Below, one piece after another: positions 1-6,990 of a stretch of DNA of 64,000 nucleotides. The notes beneath the pieces are model-generated. The model was not told the DNA's origin. It did no database searches and worked only from the letters and a program-made list of their open reading frames with translations. Every line of letters starts with the position of its first letter. The stretch's first letter is position 1. This DNA is from CBDCTM01 sp965222005 (GTDB taxonomy: Bacteria; Bacteroidota; Bacteroidia; Chitinophagales; Saprospiraceae). The stretch lies in the NCBI GenBank assembly GCA_965222005.1, contig OZ244935.1, forward strand, positions 5,890,001 to 5,954,000. The letters are read 5' to 3'. The position numbers and the translations under genes were made by a program.

Positions 1-689
1 CCTTCATTGAGGGCAGTCTGGTAGTAGGTTTCGCTGGCTGAGCCTTCATCTACCGAGCTGTAAGAAGCGCCATCGCCGAGCGTAGCGAGGAGGGTGCCAT
101 CCGTACCAAATACCAGGGCCCCTACCCCATGCGACTGATGCAAGCTCGGCATGCCGGTAGAGGCTGTTTCACCAAACAATACCTGGCGACTGCTGTAATC
201 GACGGTAGTGAAATTGGTAGAAGCCTCGGCAGTGTATCTTGTTATTCGCCCAATGGCAGCATCGAAATATTCATTGGTATTCGGATCGTAACTACCGGTA
301 CCAAAATGGAGCAGGTGATGCAAATCCACTACGTATAGCAGATAGATATAACCGTTGGTAAGAAAATCCGGATCGAGTGCAAAGCCTACCAAACCGAAGT
401 CTCTCCAGTTGCCCACTTCCTCACTGATATCGATGAGTGGATTGGGGAGACGGGAGCCATTTTCTACTACCCAAACCTTTCCCGATTTTTCCCAGGCGTA
501 CATGCGCCCGTTGACATCGAACGTAAGGCCGGTGACCTGATTCCACCCACCGATGAACACCTGATCGGTGAATCCAGAAGGCTGGGCCTGCGCCTGTTGG
601 GGTAGTAGTAACATACTCAACAGAAGAGCAAATGAAAGTCTAATCACATAGTTCAGGGGTTGGTGGAGGAGTTTTACTGGCAAATTCAT
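1..689 (-). CDS. PQQ-dependent glucose/sorbosone dehydrogenase-like protein, N-terminal part
   Basis: The frame is open from the left window edge up to an ATG at 689 on the minus strand, so only about the first 229 residues are visible. Residues 1 to about 36 form a signal peptide with a hydrophobic core (LLSMLLLP) ending in AQAQ. The mature part shows the repeated sheet motifs of a six-bladed glucose/sorbosone dehydrogenase propeller: GLTFDVNGRMYAWEKSGKV, then GLVGFALDPDF, then SHGVGALVFGTDGTLLATLGD. Known members oxidise sugars in the periplasm with pyrroloquinoline quinone, but many Bacteroidota relatives are uncharacterised secreted propellers with a C-terminal sorting domain. That end lies outside the window. 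The gene is separated from its upstream neighbour by about 480 bases and looks monocistronic. The family call is fairly secure; the substrate is unknown. Confidence 0.8.
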   Translation of the reverse strand, partial: MNLPVKLLHQPLNYVIRLSFALLLSMLLLPQQAQAQPSGFTDQVFIGGWNQVTGLTFDVNGRMYAWEKSGKVWVVENGSRLPNPLIDISEEVGNWRDFGLVGFALDPDFLTNGYIYLLYVVDLHHLLHFGTGSYDPNTNEYFDAAIGRITRYTAEASTNFTTVDYSSRQVLFGETASTGMPSLHQSHGVGALVFGTDGTLLATLGDGASYSSVDEGSASETYYQTALNE

Positions 690-1166
690 AGTTCTTGATT
701 CGTTCTATTTTTGGAAAAATTTCAATAACAAATATACCATTATACCACCCACATAGGCTGTAAAGCCTGCTTGCAAGGCTGGAATAAGCAGTAATTGTAA
801 AAATTTGAAGAAATCGGCGGGGGCCTGGGTGGTTGTGTTTTATATCAGGAAGAAGGGAATATTTATACATGTGATCGAATATACCCTTCTTTGATGCGTA
901 AAACCGGCGAGAGTTACTCTCTTAGTAACGGCGAAAAAATAAAACAGCGCAATTTTTAAGTAACTTCTTACAATGCATTGTGAAGATATAGCTTTTTTTT
1001 GAAATTTTCACTGCTCTGCCTACATCCAACAGGGCTAAAAGCCACAAAAAAGGACAAGGGAAGCGGCCATTTGTACTTTTGACAGAAGAATGGGCAATTT
1101 GTAACCAATTTGCAACCAATTTGCAACCAATTTGCAACCCAGCCCATTGGGTAGTTTACAGCATAC
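690..1166. other. Intergenic region without a supported gene
   Basis: No convincing reading frame was found here. A minus frame from 870 runs into the start of the sugar dehydrogenase gene but has no coding character. The stretch holds a perfect 12-base palindrome, ACAATGCATTGT, near 970-981 and an 11-base tandem repeat near 1101-1140. The inner-membrane RND pump gene that normally follows a TolC and fusion-protein pair is not here, and I see no remnant of one. Confidence 0.6.
1101..1140. repeat. Short tandem repeat, 11-base unit
   Basis: Three consecutive copies of an 11-base unit (GCAACCAATTT, the first with GT in place of GC) are followed by a partial fourth, GCAACCC. The repeat sits about 30 bases past the stop codon of the membrane-fusion protein gene. 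It is too short, and lacks spacers, to be a CRISPR array. Replication slippage could change its copy number; no function is evident. Confidence 0.8.
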
Positions 1167-2321
1167 TCAACCGGTCGGTTTATGTACCTGGATCGGCTCT
1201 TGCTCGGCCAGGCCTCTGGCACCATCCACAATGATCTCTTCTCCTCCTTTCAGGCCCTCGGTGATAATGATCTTCCCTTCGTAGCTTTCACTGGTACGCA
1301 CATAGGTCTTACTGGCCACCGGCCCTTCCGCACTATTGCTCTTTACGAATACATAGTCCTTTCCGCTCACTTCTTGTTGTACCAGCTCCAGAGGTATCAT
1401 AACCACATTTTTTTCAGTAAGATCATTTATCATCATGATAGAAAGAAGATTGGGTTTGAGTACACGATCGCGGTTAGGGACCTGCACTTCTACGGAGAAG
1501 GTGCGATTGGCCGGGTTGATAGAGCTACCGATCAGGCTGACACGGGCCTCCACTTCCCGATCAAGAGCCGGGAATTTCACCTTCACCCGTTCGCCGCGCC
1601 GCACAGATTTCAGGTAGGTCTCGGGTACAGCGGCTACTACTTTGACGGTGCTGCTATTGAGGATTTGGACAATCGGGCTGCCCGGAGCTGCTACCTCTCC
1701 GTTTTCAAGCAGCACCATATCCACCACTCCGCTGATGGGTGCATACACGCTGCCTTTTGTGAGTTGATGCTTCAGCGTTTCCAGACTTTTTTCGAGGCGC
1801 TCCTTATTATTTTTGGCTTGCAGGTATTGTATCTCCGAACCAATGTTTTGATCCCAAAGCCTCTTTTGCCGATCATATACTTCGGTAGCCAGGCTGAGAG
1901 CTGTTTCGAGTTCGCTGATTTGCTTGTTGACGCTTTCCAGATCAGTCCGGGCAATCAGCTGTCCCTTGCGAACCTGCTGCCCTTCCTTGGCATTGAGCTG
2001 AATGATCCTGCCGCCCGTCTCACTACTGGCATATACCACATCACCGGCCTGTACACTGCCCTGAATTTCGACAAACCGCTTAAATTCACCTCGTTCAACG
2101 AGCTGTGTGGTAACCAGCCGACGGGGTTTTTCGCGGCGGGTGGTATCCAGTTTTTCAATATCCGCTTCCAGCTCTGCTATTTCTTTTTCGAGTGATTTGA
2201 GGCTGGTCTTTTTTTCCTTCACCAATTTTTGCAGGCCGGCAAGGTCGGTGGGTTTTTCTGCAGGTTGGCTGCAGCCCGCCAGCAAGGCCAGGCATATACT
2301 GATGGAAAAAAGGTATTTCAT
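1167..2321 (-). CDS. Efflux RND transporter periplasmic adaptor (membrane-fusion protein), lipoprotein
   Basis: This is a 384-residue HlyD/AcrA-type adaptor that bridges an inner-membrane pump and an outer-membrane channel. A lipoprotein signal peptide ends at the lipobox LLAGC, so the N-terminus should be lipid-anchored. Residues about 25-60 are a heptad-rich coiled coil. Next come a first half lipoyl motif (GGRIIQLNAKEGQQVRKGQ), an alpha-hairpin (residues about 130-185), and the second lipoyl half (GSVYAPISGVVDMVLLENGE). A beta-barrel and membrane-proximal domain ending near EGLKGGEEIIVDGARGL follow. It lies 27 bases after the TolC-like gene on the same strand, so the two are probably one operon. 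The RND pump gene that usually comes third is missing downstream, so the partner pump must be elsewhere or lost. Confidence 0.9.
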   Translation of the reverse strand: MKYLFSISICLALLAGCSQPAEKPTDLAGLQKLVKEKKTSLKSLEKEIAELEADIEKLDTTRREKPRRLVTTQLVERGEFKRFVEIQGSVQAGDVVYASSETGGRIIQLNAKEGQQVRKGQLIARTDLESVNKQISELETALSLATEVYDRQKRLWDQNIGSEIQYLQAKNNKERLEKSLETLKHQLTKGSVYAPISGVVDMVLLENGEVAAPGSPIVQILNSSTVKVVAAVPETYLKSVRRGERVKVKFPALDREVEARVSLIGSSINPANRTFSVEVQVPNRDRVLKPNLLSIMMINDLTEKNVVMIPLELVQQEVSGKDYVFVKSNSAEGPVASKTYVRTSESYEGKIIITEGLKGGEEIIVDGARGLAEQEPIQVHKPTG

Positions 2322-2348
2322 GGATCAAAGTCTTTGTAGTTGAGTAAA

Positions 2349-3668
2349 TTATTTTCCTAGTGCTTCATAAAGTTCTGCTTTGGCTACCAATAGCTCAAAT
2401 AAGGCTTGTGTATAATTTTGTTGGCTCGTGTAAAGGCTTTGCTCGGCTTGGGTAACCTCCAGACTGGACCCAACGCCTTCTCTGTATTTAATCTGTGTAG
2501 TATCGTAGATACGCTCGGCCAGCTGTAGGTTTTTCTCCTGGCTAGTCACCCGCCGTTTGGCATTCAGGTAATTGGTACGCGCATTTTCTACCTGTAGGCG
2601 AATGGCCCGCTCCAGTTCAGCTTTTTGATTTTGAGCGATTGCCAATCCCACGCGCGCGCGTTGAACTTTCGCTTTTTTGTTGAAACCATCGAAAAGGGGT
2701 ATTCCCAGCCGGACACCCAGCACAGAGGTAGGCACCCAAAATCCTTCCTTGTGAAACAACTTGTCGCCCTGATAGCCATATTGGTAGTTGGCTGAAGCAG
2801 AAAGTGTAGGCAGATAACCGGCCTGGAAGAGTTTGACATTGAGTTCATTGAGCTCAACTCCCTTTTCGGCTACTCTGTATTCAGCCCGTTCGTAGTAATT
2901 GATGGCTCCTTCGAGTTCATCATTCGTTGCCTCTGTCAATAAGGTGTTGATATTGTCATTCACAGCCAGCGGCTCATCAATAGGATATCCAATTGTAAAT
3001 TTGAGGGCATTCAGGACAATTTTTTTTTGGCGTTCAAGATTTTCTTTCTCTACATTCAGATTCGCCAACGACAAGTCCAGCCGATCCACATCCAGTTGTT
3101 CTACAAAGCCAGCTTCATAGGTTTGGCGGGTCTCGTTGAGCAGCTTTTCCAGATTGCCAATGTTTTTAGACAAAATCTCCAGATTTTCCTCTAACATCAG
3201 CACAGGCAGATAGGCTTGTGTCACTTTATTTTTCACCGATTGCTGCGCTGTGAGCAGCTCCTGGTCCACATACGACCGATACAGCCGGGCTGCCTTCAGC
3301 CCCACCAGATAGCTGCCATCAAAGATTAGAGTATTGAGCTCGGCTCCTAGATTGAAATTATTGCGCAGTGCAAATTCTACTTTTTGGCGCTCTCCATTTG
3401 GCGAAAAATCGGAAGGAAGAACGGTAGCAGGCACTTTGAGGTAATATTGATAGCCCACCGAGCCTGTAATTTGTGGCAGGCCGATAGCGCGCCTTTCGAT
3501 GATCTGCTCATTGGCATCGGTAATGTTGAGGCGGGCATTTTCAAGGCTCACATCATGCTCCATAGCATACTCAACAGCCTCCTGCAGGCTCATCTGTTTT
3601 GCATCCTGAGCAAAAGTAGGCGAAAGTACCCATGCCAACCATAAAAGAGTACAACAATAGATTCTCAT
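2349..3668 (-). CDS. TolC family outer-membrane efflux protein
   Basis: Two OEP repeats give the usual TolC architecture: residues such as MSLQEAVEYAMEHDVSLENA open the first and a second set begins near LNELNVKLFQAGYLPTLSASA. Long helical stretches rich in Ala, Leu, Gln and Asn form the periplasmic tunnel. A longer frame starts at 3731, but that ATG overlaps a promoter -7 box (TACTTTTG at 3736-3729). I therefore choose the ATG at 3668, which begins a clean signal peptide (MRIYCCTLLWLAWVLSP, cleavage after TFAQ). The product would be about 439 residues, normal for the family. It is transcribed with the adaptor gene downstream. No local regulator gene is present. Confidence 0.9.
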   Translation of the reverse strand: MRIYCCTLLWLAWVLSPTFAQDAKQMSLQEAVEYAMEHDVSLENARLNITDANEQIIERRAIGLPQITGSVGYQYYLKVPATVLPSDFSPNGERQKVEFALRNNFNLGAELNTLIFDGSYLVGLKAARLYRSYVDQELLTAQQSVKNKVTQAYLPVLMLEENLEILSKNIGNLEKLLNETRQTYEAGFVEQLDVDRLDLSLANLNVEKENLERQKKIVLNALKFTIGYPIDEPLAVNDNINTLLTEATNDELEGAINYYERAEYRVAEKGVELNELNVKLFQAGYLPTLSASANYQYGYQGDKLFHKEGFWVPTSVLGVRLGIPLFDGFNKKAKVQRARVGLAIAQNQKAELERAIRLQVENARTNYLNAKRRVTSQEKNLQLAERIYDTTQIKYREGVGSSLEVTQAEQSLYTSQQNYTQALFELLVAKAELYEALGK

Positions 3669-3728
3669 AATTTTTTGTTTGTTTTGCCGCCAGTACTCAT
3701 TCCATTTTGCCCATAATTTATGGGACAT

Positions 3729-3760
3729 CAAAAGTACACAACTAAAACTACGGAAACAAT
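3729..3760 (-). promoter_or_regulatory. Bacteroidota-type promoter for the tolC-adaptor operon
   Basis: On the minus strand an ATTG is followed after 20 bases by TACTTTTG, which fits the Bacteroidota -33 TTG / -7 TAnnTTTG pattern. Transcription would begin near 3722, downstream of the ATG at 3731. This decides the start of the TolC-like protein in favour of 3668. It is a visual match only. Confidence 0.5.
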
Positions 3761-3861
3761 TTTTAGTTCGCTGGTTTCATTCCTTTCTTAGGCTAAAAGA
3801 TCGGATGATCGCACCTTAAATGTACCACAATGGTCCGTGGAAAGAGGGGGGTGTTCAACAT

Positions 3862-4119
3862 TTAAGCCTTTGTGTCGGGGCAGCGTTTACAGCGTTTTCC
3901 TTTCTTAAACTTGAGGCAACATTTTTTTTTCAATTTTTTACCTGCAGCTATTTGCAAAGAGAAAGGCAAGACCACCTGATCGGCCAAACGGATAAACAAA
4001 AACTGTTGATCAAAGATGTGATTGCAGGGGTTGCCTGAGTTTTCATCGTCATTTCCGCAACTGCTTAGCCAACACATGGAGATTAACAGCAATAAACTGG
4101 ATATACTGACCTGCTTCAT
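3862..4119 (-). CDS. Small Cys-rich lipoprotein, possible truncated imelysin
   Basis: This 85-residue frame starts with ATGA overlapping the stop of the upstream DUF4856 gene, so it is translationally coupled and belongs to that operon. Residues 1-21 are a lipoprotein signal peptide with lipobox LSSC. After a short acidic linker comes FDQQFLFIRLADQVVLPF, which loosely resembles the FDR-x-x-LLxxxADNIIIPxF opening of imelysin (peptidase M75-like) proteins; these often sit beside DUF4856 genes. The frame then ends in a Lys/Cys-rich tail (KKKCCLKFKKGKRCKRCPD), whereas imelysins run on for some 300 residues. Only about 130 bases separate its stop from the tolC promoter, so the rest of an imelysin is not present. 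It is either a decayed imelysin or an independent small lipoprotein; I cannot decide. Confidence 0.45.
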   Translation of the reverse strand: MKQVSISSLLLLISMCWLSSCGNDDENSGNPCNHIFDQQFLFIRLADQVVLPFSLQIAAGKKLKKKCCLKFKKGKRCKRCPDTKA

Positions 4120-5216
4120 AATTCGTCTTTTATAGTGGTCAATTCGTAATAAGCAGCTAAGCGATCCTTTGCTTGCTGCAAATTCCCGGAATTGGTAGTG
4201 TATAAATTCATCTCTTCAAACTGATCGGCCCCTGCTACCAATATTAGCAAATCACCAATTTCGTTGTTGTCAATATTTTTGGCTGGGTTAAACTGAAGAG
4301 CATAAAGAAAACCTACAGCTTCTGACAGCAAGTGCCCGCGCAATGCCATATCCTCAAAATGGCTTATGCCTTCATTGAGGTAGTGGATGGCCGAGCCCAC
4401 AGCGATTCGCTCCCATTCGTGTCGTGCTTCATCAATGGCTTCATCGCGGGTGGTTATATCTTTGTTGGTAATAGCCGCCCGTCCCTTGATTAGCGCCTCC
4501 ATCAATCTGGCATTGCTGCCGAGTAGCGCATCTCGCTGATTGGAATAGCTGCCCCAAAACAACAGCCCGTCTGCATTGGCCGGGAAATCGATCGGCACAC
4601 CAAAGTAGCCAAAAGCTTCATCCCAATGGTGCTCCATTTCAGTGCCTTGCCCGGGTTCAATAAGCTCATTGTCGGCATCCATTCGCTCCTCCCCCATATA
4701 CACAGCCGTAGCCTGATAGTATAAACAAGCTCCCATCAGTCCTTTTTCAATGATCTGCGCGTGTTCCAATCCTTTATCGCTGAGCAGATAGGTTTTGGAA
4801 CCATCCTGGCTAATCACCAAGCCAGCAGTACCTTCGGTGCCGGGCATAGTAGACTGGCTGATCAGCGCTAATGATTCGAACAGTAGGTCGAAATCGGCCT
4901 GTACCGGTTCGAAAGTCTTGTCTTTTAGTTGCTTGGAGGATTCGTAAGTTCCCACCCATTGAGCCAGCAAAACATCATTGGCATACATCGCCTTGAGGCG
5001 GACAACATCGAGCGCTTGGCCGGATGTAGCGCTTCGCATATAGCTTTTCAGCTCAGCCAGCATAGCCAGGCGCTGAGTTTGCCCACTATAGCTGACATTA
5101 TCAAAGGAATAGCTGGAAGGGATGAAATACTGGCCGATATCGTCATCATCCTTATCACAAGAGGATAAAAAAAGGAGAGAAGCGGCTAAGATCAGGAGGA
5201 GGAGATAATTTTTCAT
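4116..5216 (-). CDS. DUF4856 domain lipoprotein (imelysin-like)
   Basis: The 366-residue product begins with a lipoprotein signal peptide (lipobox LSSC at residues 17-20) followed by an acidic DKDDDD stretch. The DUF4856 signature is clear: SYSFDNVSYSGQTQRLAML near the N-terminus, a central EHHWDEAFGYFGVPIDFP, and a helical C-terminal half. DUF4856 is structurally related to imelysin and is usually found with iron-uptake genes, so a role in metal handling at the cell surface is likely but unproven. A perfect 15-base palindrome lies just upstream at 5226-5240 and recurs, with two changes, before feoA in this window. The small lipoprotein at 3862 overlaps its stop by four bases. The TonB receptor often seen with the family is not adjacent. 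Confidence 0.8.
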   Translation of the reverse strand: MKNYLLLLILAASLLFLSSCDKDDDDIGQYFIPSSYSFDNVSYSGQTQRLAMLAELKSYMRSATSGQALDVVRLKAMYANDVLLAQWVGTYESSKQLKDKTFEPVQADFDLLFESLALISQSTMPGTEGTAGLVISQDGSKTYLLSDKGLEHAQIIEKGLMGACLYYQATAVYMGEERMDADNELIEPGQGTEMEHHWDEAFGYFGVPIDFPANADGLLFWGSYSNQRDALLGSNARLMEALIKGRAAITNKDITTRDEAIDEARHEWERIAVGSAIHYLNEGISHFEDMALRGHLLSEAVGFLYALQFNPAKNIDNNEIGDLLILVAGADQFEEMNLYTTNSGNLQQAKDRLAAYYELTTIKDEL

Positions 5217-5225
5217 CAGTTTTAA

Positions 5226-5240
5226 TTAGATTAAATCTAA
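5226..5240 (-). promoter_or_regulatory. Palindromic operator upstream of the DUF4856 gene
   Basis: TTAGATTAAATCTAA is a perfect inverted repeat of two 7-base arms around one central base, ending 9 bases upstream of the DUF4856 ATG. On the minus strand a TTTG lies 19 bases before TAATCTAA, so the palindrome would cover the -7 region, the expected place for a repressor. The same 15-mer with 13 of 15 positions identical is found at 37901-37915 ahead of feoA. A metal-responsive regulator of the DtxR or Fur type is the natural suggestion. No regulator gene is in the window. Confidence 0.55.
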
Positions 5241-5301
5241 ATAACTTGATTGCAAAAATAATCTCCGTTGAGCTATCAGCCAATACCGATCATTAGGTAA
5301 T

Positions 5302-5347
5302 TTTTAGTTGGCCGGTTGCCAATAAGTGGGTAACCGGCCAACTAAAA
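5302..5347. terminator. Perfect 16-bp hairpin, original end of the S9 peptidase transcript
   Basis: Arms 5302-5317 and 5332-5347 (TTTTAGTTGGCCGGTT and its complement) pair perfectly around a 14-base loop. Before the ISKra4 insertion this hairpin lay about 12 bases past the peptidase stop codon, so it probably ended or protected that mRNA. The 3' arm is followed by A-rich rather than T-rich sequence on both strands, so it is not a textbook Rho-independent terminator. The insertion now separates it from the peptidase by 1.6 kb. Confidence 0.5.
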
Positions 5348-5364
5348 CAGAAAAAATTATCCTT

Positions 5365-6990
5365 TGAGTGCGAGACAAATTGGAGGAATCCTAAAATGAG
5401 AAGAGTTTGAAGGAATTTAGTAAATTTAAGTTAGAAAATAGATTTACTGACCCTCAAACTCTAATTCAAGGTATGGACAAAAAAGTACTAATACAAAAAA
5501 TAGAAGAAGAAATCGGAAGATTGGTTGACCTAAGTGATGAATATGTAGAGCAGGATGTAGGGATTGATAAAATAGAACTAAGCCTACTAAGTGAATTGCT
5601 GAAGCTGGGACTGTTGCTATTGAACTACATAATCAAGCAAAAGTTAAAAAAGGTTGAGGAATATCTCCCGATTTTGGAATCAGGAGAGAGCTACAGGAGT
5701 AAAGGGACAAAGAAGCGGAACTACCTCAGTTTGTTTGGTCTGATACAAATCCATCGTCCATCGTATTTGAGTACTCAACGCGGTCAATTTTATAAAATAG
5801 ACGATTATTTGCAGTTGCCCAAGGGTTGTTATTGGTCGTACAATCTACAAGAGTTGGTAGGGGGAAGTGCTACCCAGGGGAGTTACAAAGAAAGCGTAGT
5901 GATAGTGAATAAATTATTAGGTTTGAATCTGAGTGGAAAATCTTCGGAGAGAAATGTCAATCATTTGGGCGAGTACGTTGATCAGTACTATGAGTTGGAG
6001 CGAGAAGAAGCTCAAGAAGATGAAGCGTTGTTTTTTAGCACTACCTTTGATGGTAAAGGATTGCCGAAGATAAAGGCAGTACAACAAAAGGAGGCCAATC
6101 CCAAAAAGCGGCTAAGCAAAGGGGAGAAAAAGGGTAAGAAACAAAGTGCGACAGTGTCAGTTACCTCTGTTTTTACGCCTCAACAAAGGACTGCCGACCA
6201 GATATTGGATGGCTTGATGGGAGTGCAAAAAGAAGCTGCTCAAGAGGACGAACCAGCATCAACACAACAAAAGAAAACGGAAAATAAGATGCACACTAAA
6301 ATTCACCGTAGAGCATTTTTAGCCAATCAGCAAAAGGCAATAGATTATGGGATAGAAGATTTAAAATCAAAAATGACCAACTCCCAAAGTCGATTCGTCA
6401 TCCCCATAGATGCCGGAATAGGCTTGGAAGATAAAATACTGGCAAGCATAAAGAAGAATAATCTGGAAGGTCAATTTGATGGAATCATTTTAGACATAGT
6501 CCATGTAAGCGAATACGTTTGGGATTGTGCCAATGCCATATTTGGAGAAAGTTCTAAGTTGAGAACAAGCTGGGTCAGAGGGGTGTTAAAAGATATATTG
6601 GAAGGAGGAACTGAAAAGGTAATAAAAGACCTTGTGTTGAATAGAGACAAAACAGAATTATCGACAAACAAAAAGAAGCAGTTAAATAAGGCAATCACCT
6701 ATTTGACTAACCATAAACACAAAATGAATTACGCTGATTTTTTGAAAAAGGGGTATCCAATCAGTTCAGCTCTGGCAGAGTCTACTTGTAAGCATTTGGT
6801 CAAAGATAGAATGGAGCAAAGCGGTATGAGATGGTCATCCAAGGGGGCGCAAAACATGCTTGACCTTAGAGCTGTAAAACAAAACGGAGACATCGAAGAT
6901 TTTATACAATTCGTCAGACTAAGGGAACGAAAAGTAAATTTAGTCCGATTAGCTGCTTAAATACAAAACCCCTAATTTGTCATGCACTCA
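5365..6990 (+). mobile_element. ISKra4-family insertion sequence, complete
   Basis: The element is 1626 bp long. Its ends are imperfect inverted repeats: TGAGTGCGAGACAAATTGGA at the left, and TGAGTGCATGACAAATTAGG read inward from the right. A 7-base direct repeat, TATCCTT, flanks it at 5358-5364 and 6991-6997; an 8-base reading, TATCCTTT, is equally possible with the left boundary shifted by one. It carries one intact transposase gene. The right end has inserted across the stop codon of the S9 peptidase gene and supplies its present last codons and stop. Confidence 0.85.
5407..6960 (+). CDS. ISKra4 family transposase
   Basis: This 517-residue DDE-type transposase has the ISKra4 hallmarks. 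A long helical N-terminus leads to a segment rich in Tyr and Gln, then TTFDGKGLPKIK holding the first Asp. The block IILDIVHVSEYVWDCA matches the conserved ILDxxHVLEYLW motif, and the C-terminal YPISSALAESTCKHLVKDR followed by MEQSGMRWSSKGAQNML carries the last catalytic Glu. The frame opens with TTG at 5407; an ATG at 5473 (MDKKVLIQ) is an alternative start giving 495 residues. A lysine-rich insertion (residues about 225-295) lies between the first Asp region and the RNase H-like core. Nothing looks broken, so the element may still be active. Confidence 0.88.
   Translation: MKEFSKFKLENRFTDPQTLIQGMDKKVLIQKIEEEIGRLVDLSDEYVEQDVGIDKIELSLLSELLKLGLLLLNYIIKQKLKKVEEYLPILESGESYRSKGTKKRNYLSLFGLIQIHRPSYLSTQRGQFYKIDDYLQLPKGCYWSYNLQELVGGSATQGSYKESVVIVNKLLGLNLSGKSSERNVNHLGEYVDQYYELEREEAQEDEALFFSTTFDGKGLPKIKAVQQKEANPKKRLSKGEKKGKKQSATVSVTSVFTPQQRTADQILDGLMGVQKEAAQEDEPASTQQKKTENKMHTKIHRRAFLANQQKAIDYGIEDLKSKMTNSQSRFVIPIDAGIGLEDKILASIKKNNLEGQFDGIILDIVHVSEYVWDCANAIFGESSKLRTSWVRGVLKDILEGGTEKVIKDLVLNRDKTELSTNKKKQLNKAITYLTNHKHKMNYADFLKKGYPISSALAESTCKHLVKDRMEQSGMRWSSKGAQNMLDLRAVKQNGDIEDFIQFVRLRERKVNLVRLAA

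Noticed and set aside
640..870. 76-codon minus frame near the sugar dehydrogenase start
   Set aside because: It overlaps the signal-peptide start of the dehydrogenase gene in another frame and has no features of its own.
1101..1140. Tandem repeat considered as a CRISPR array
   Set aside because: Units are 11 bases with no spacers, and no cas genes are nearby.
1182..2195. Long plus-strand frame of 337 codons opposite the adaptor gene
   Set aside because: It is the complement of a clear membrane-fusion protein gene with lipobox and lipoyl motifs; the plus product has no domain or signal.
3669..3731. N-terminal extension of the TolC-like protein from the ATG at 3731
   Set aside because: The ATG overlaps a promoter -7 box, and the extension precedes a complete signal peptide beginning at 3668.
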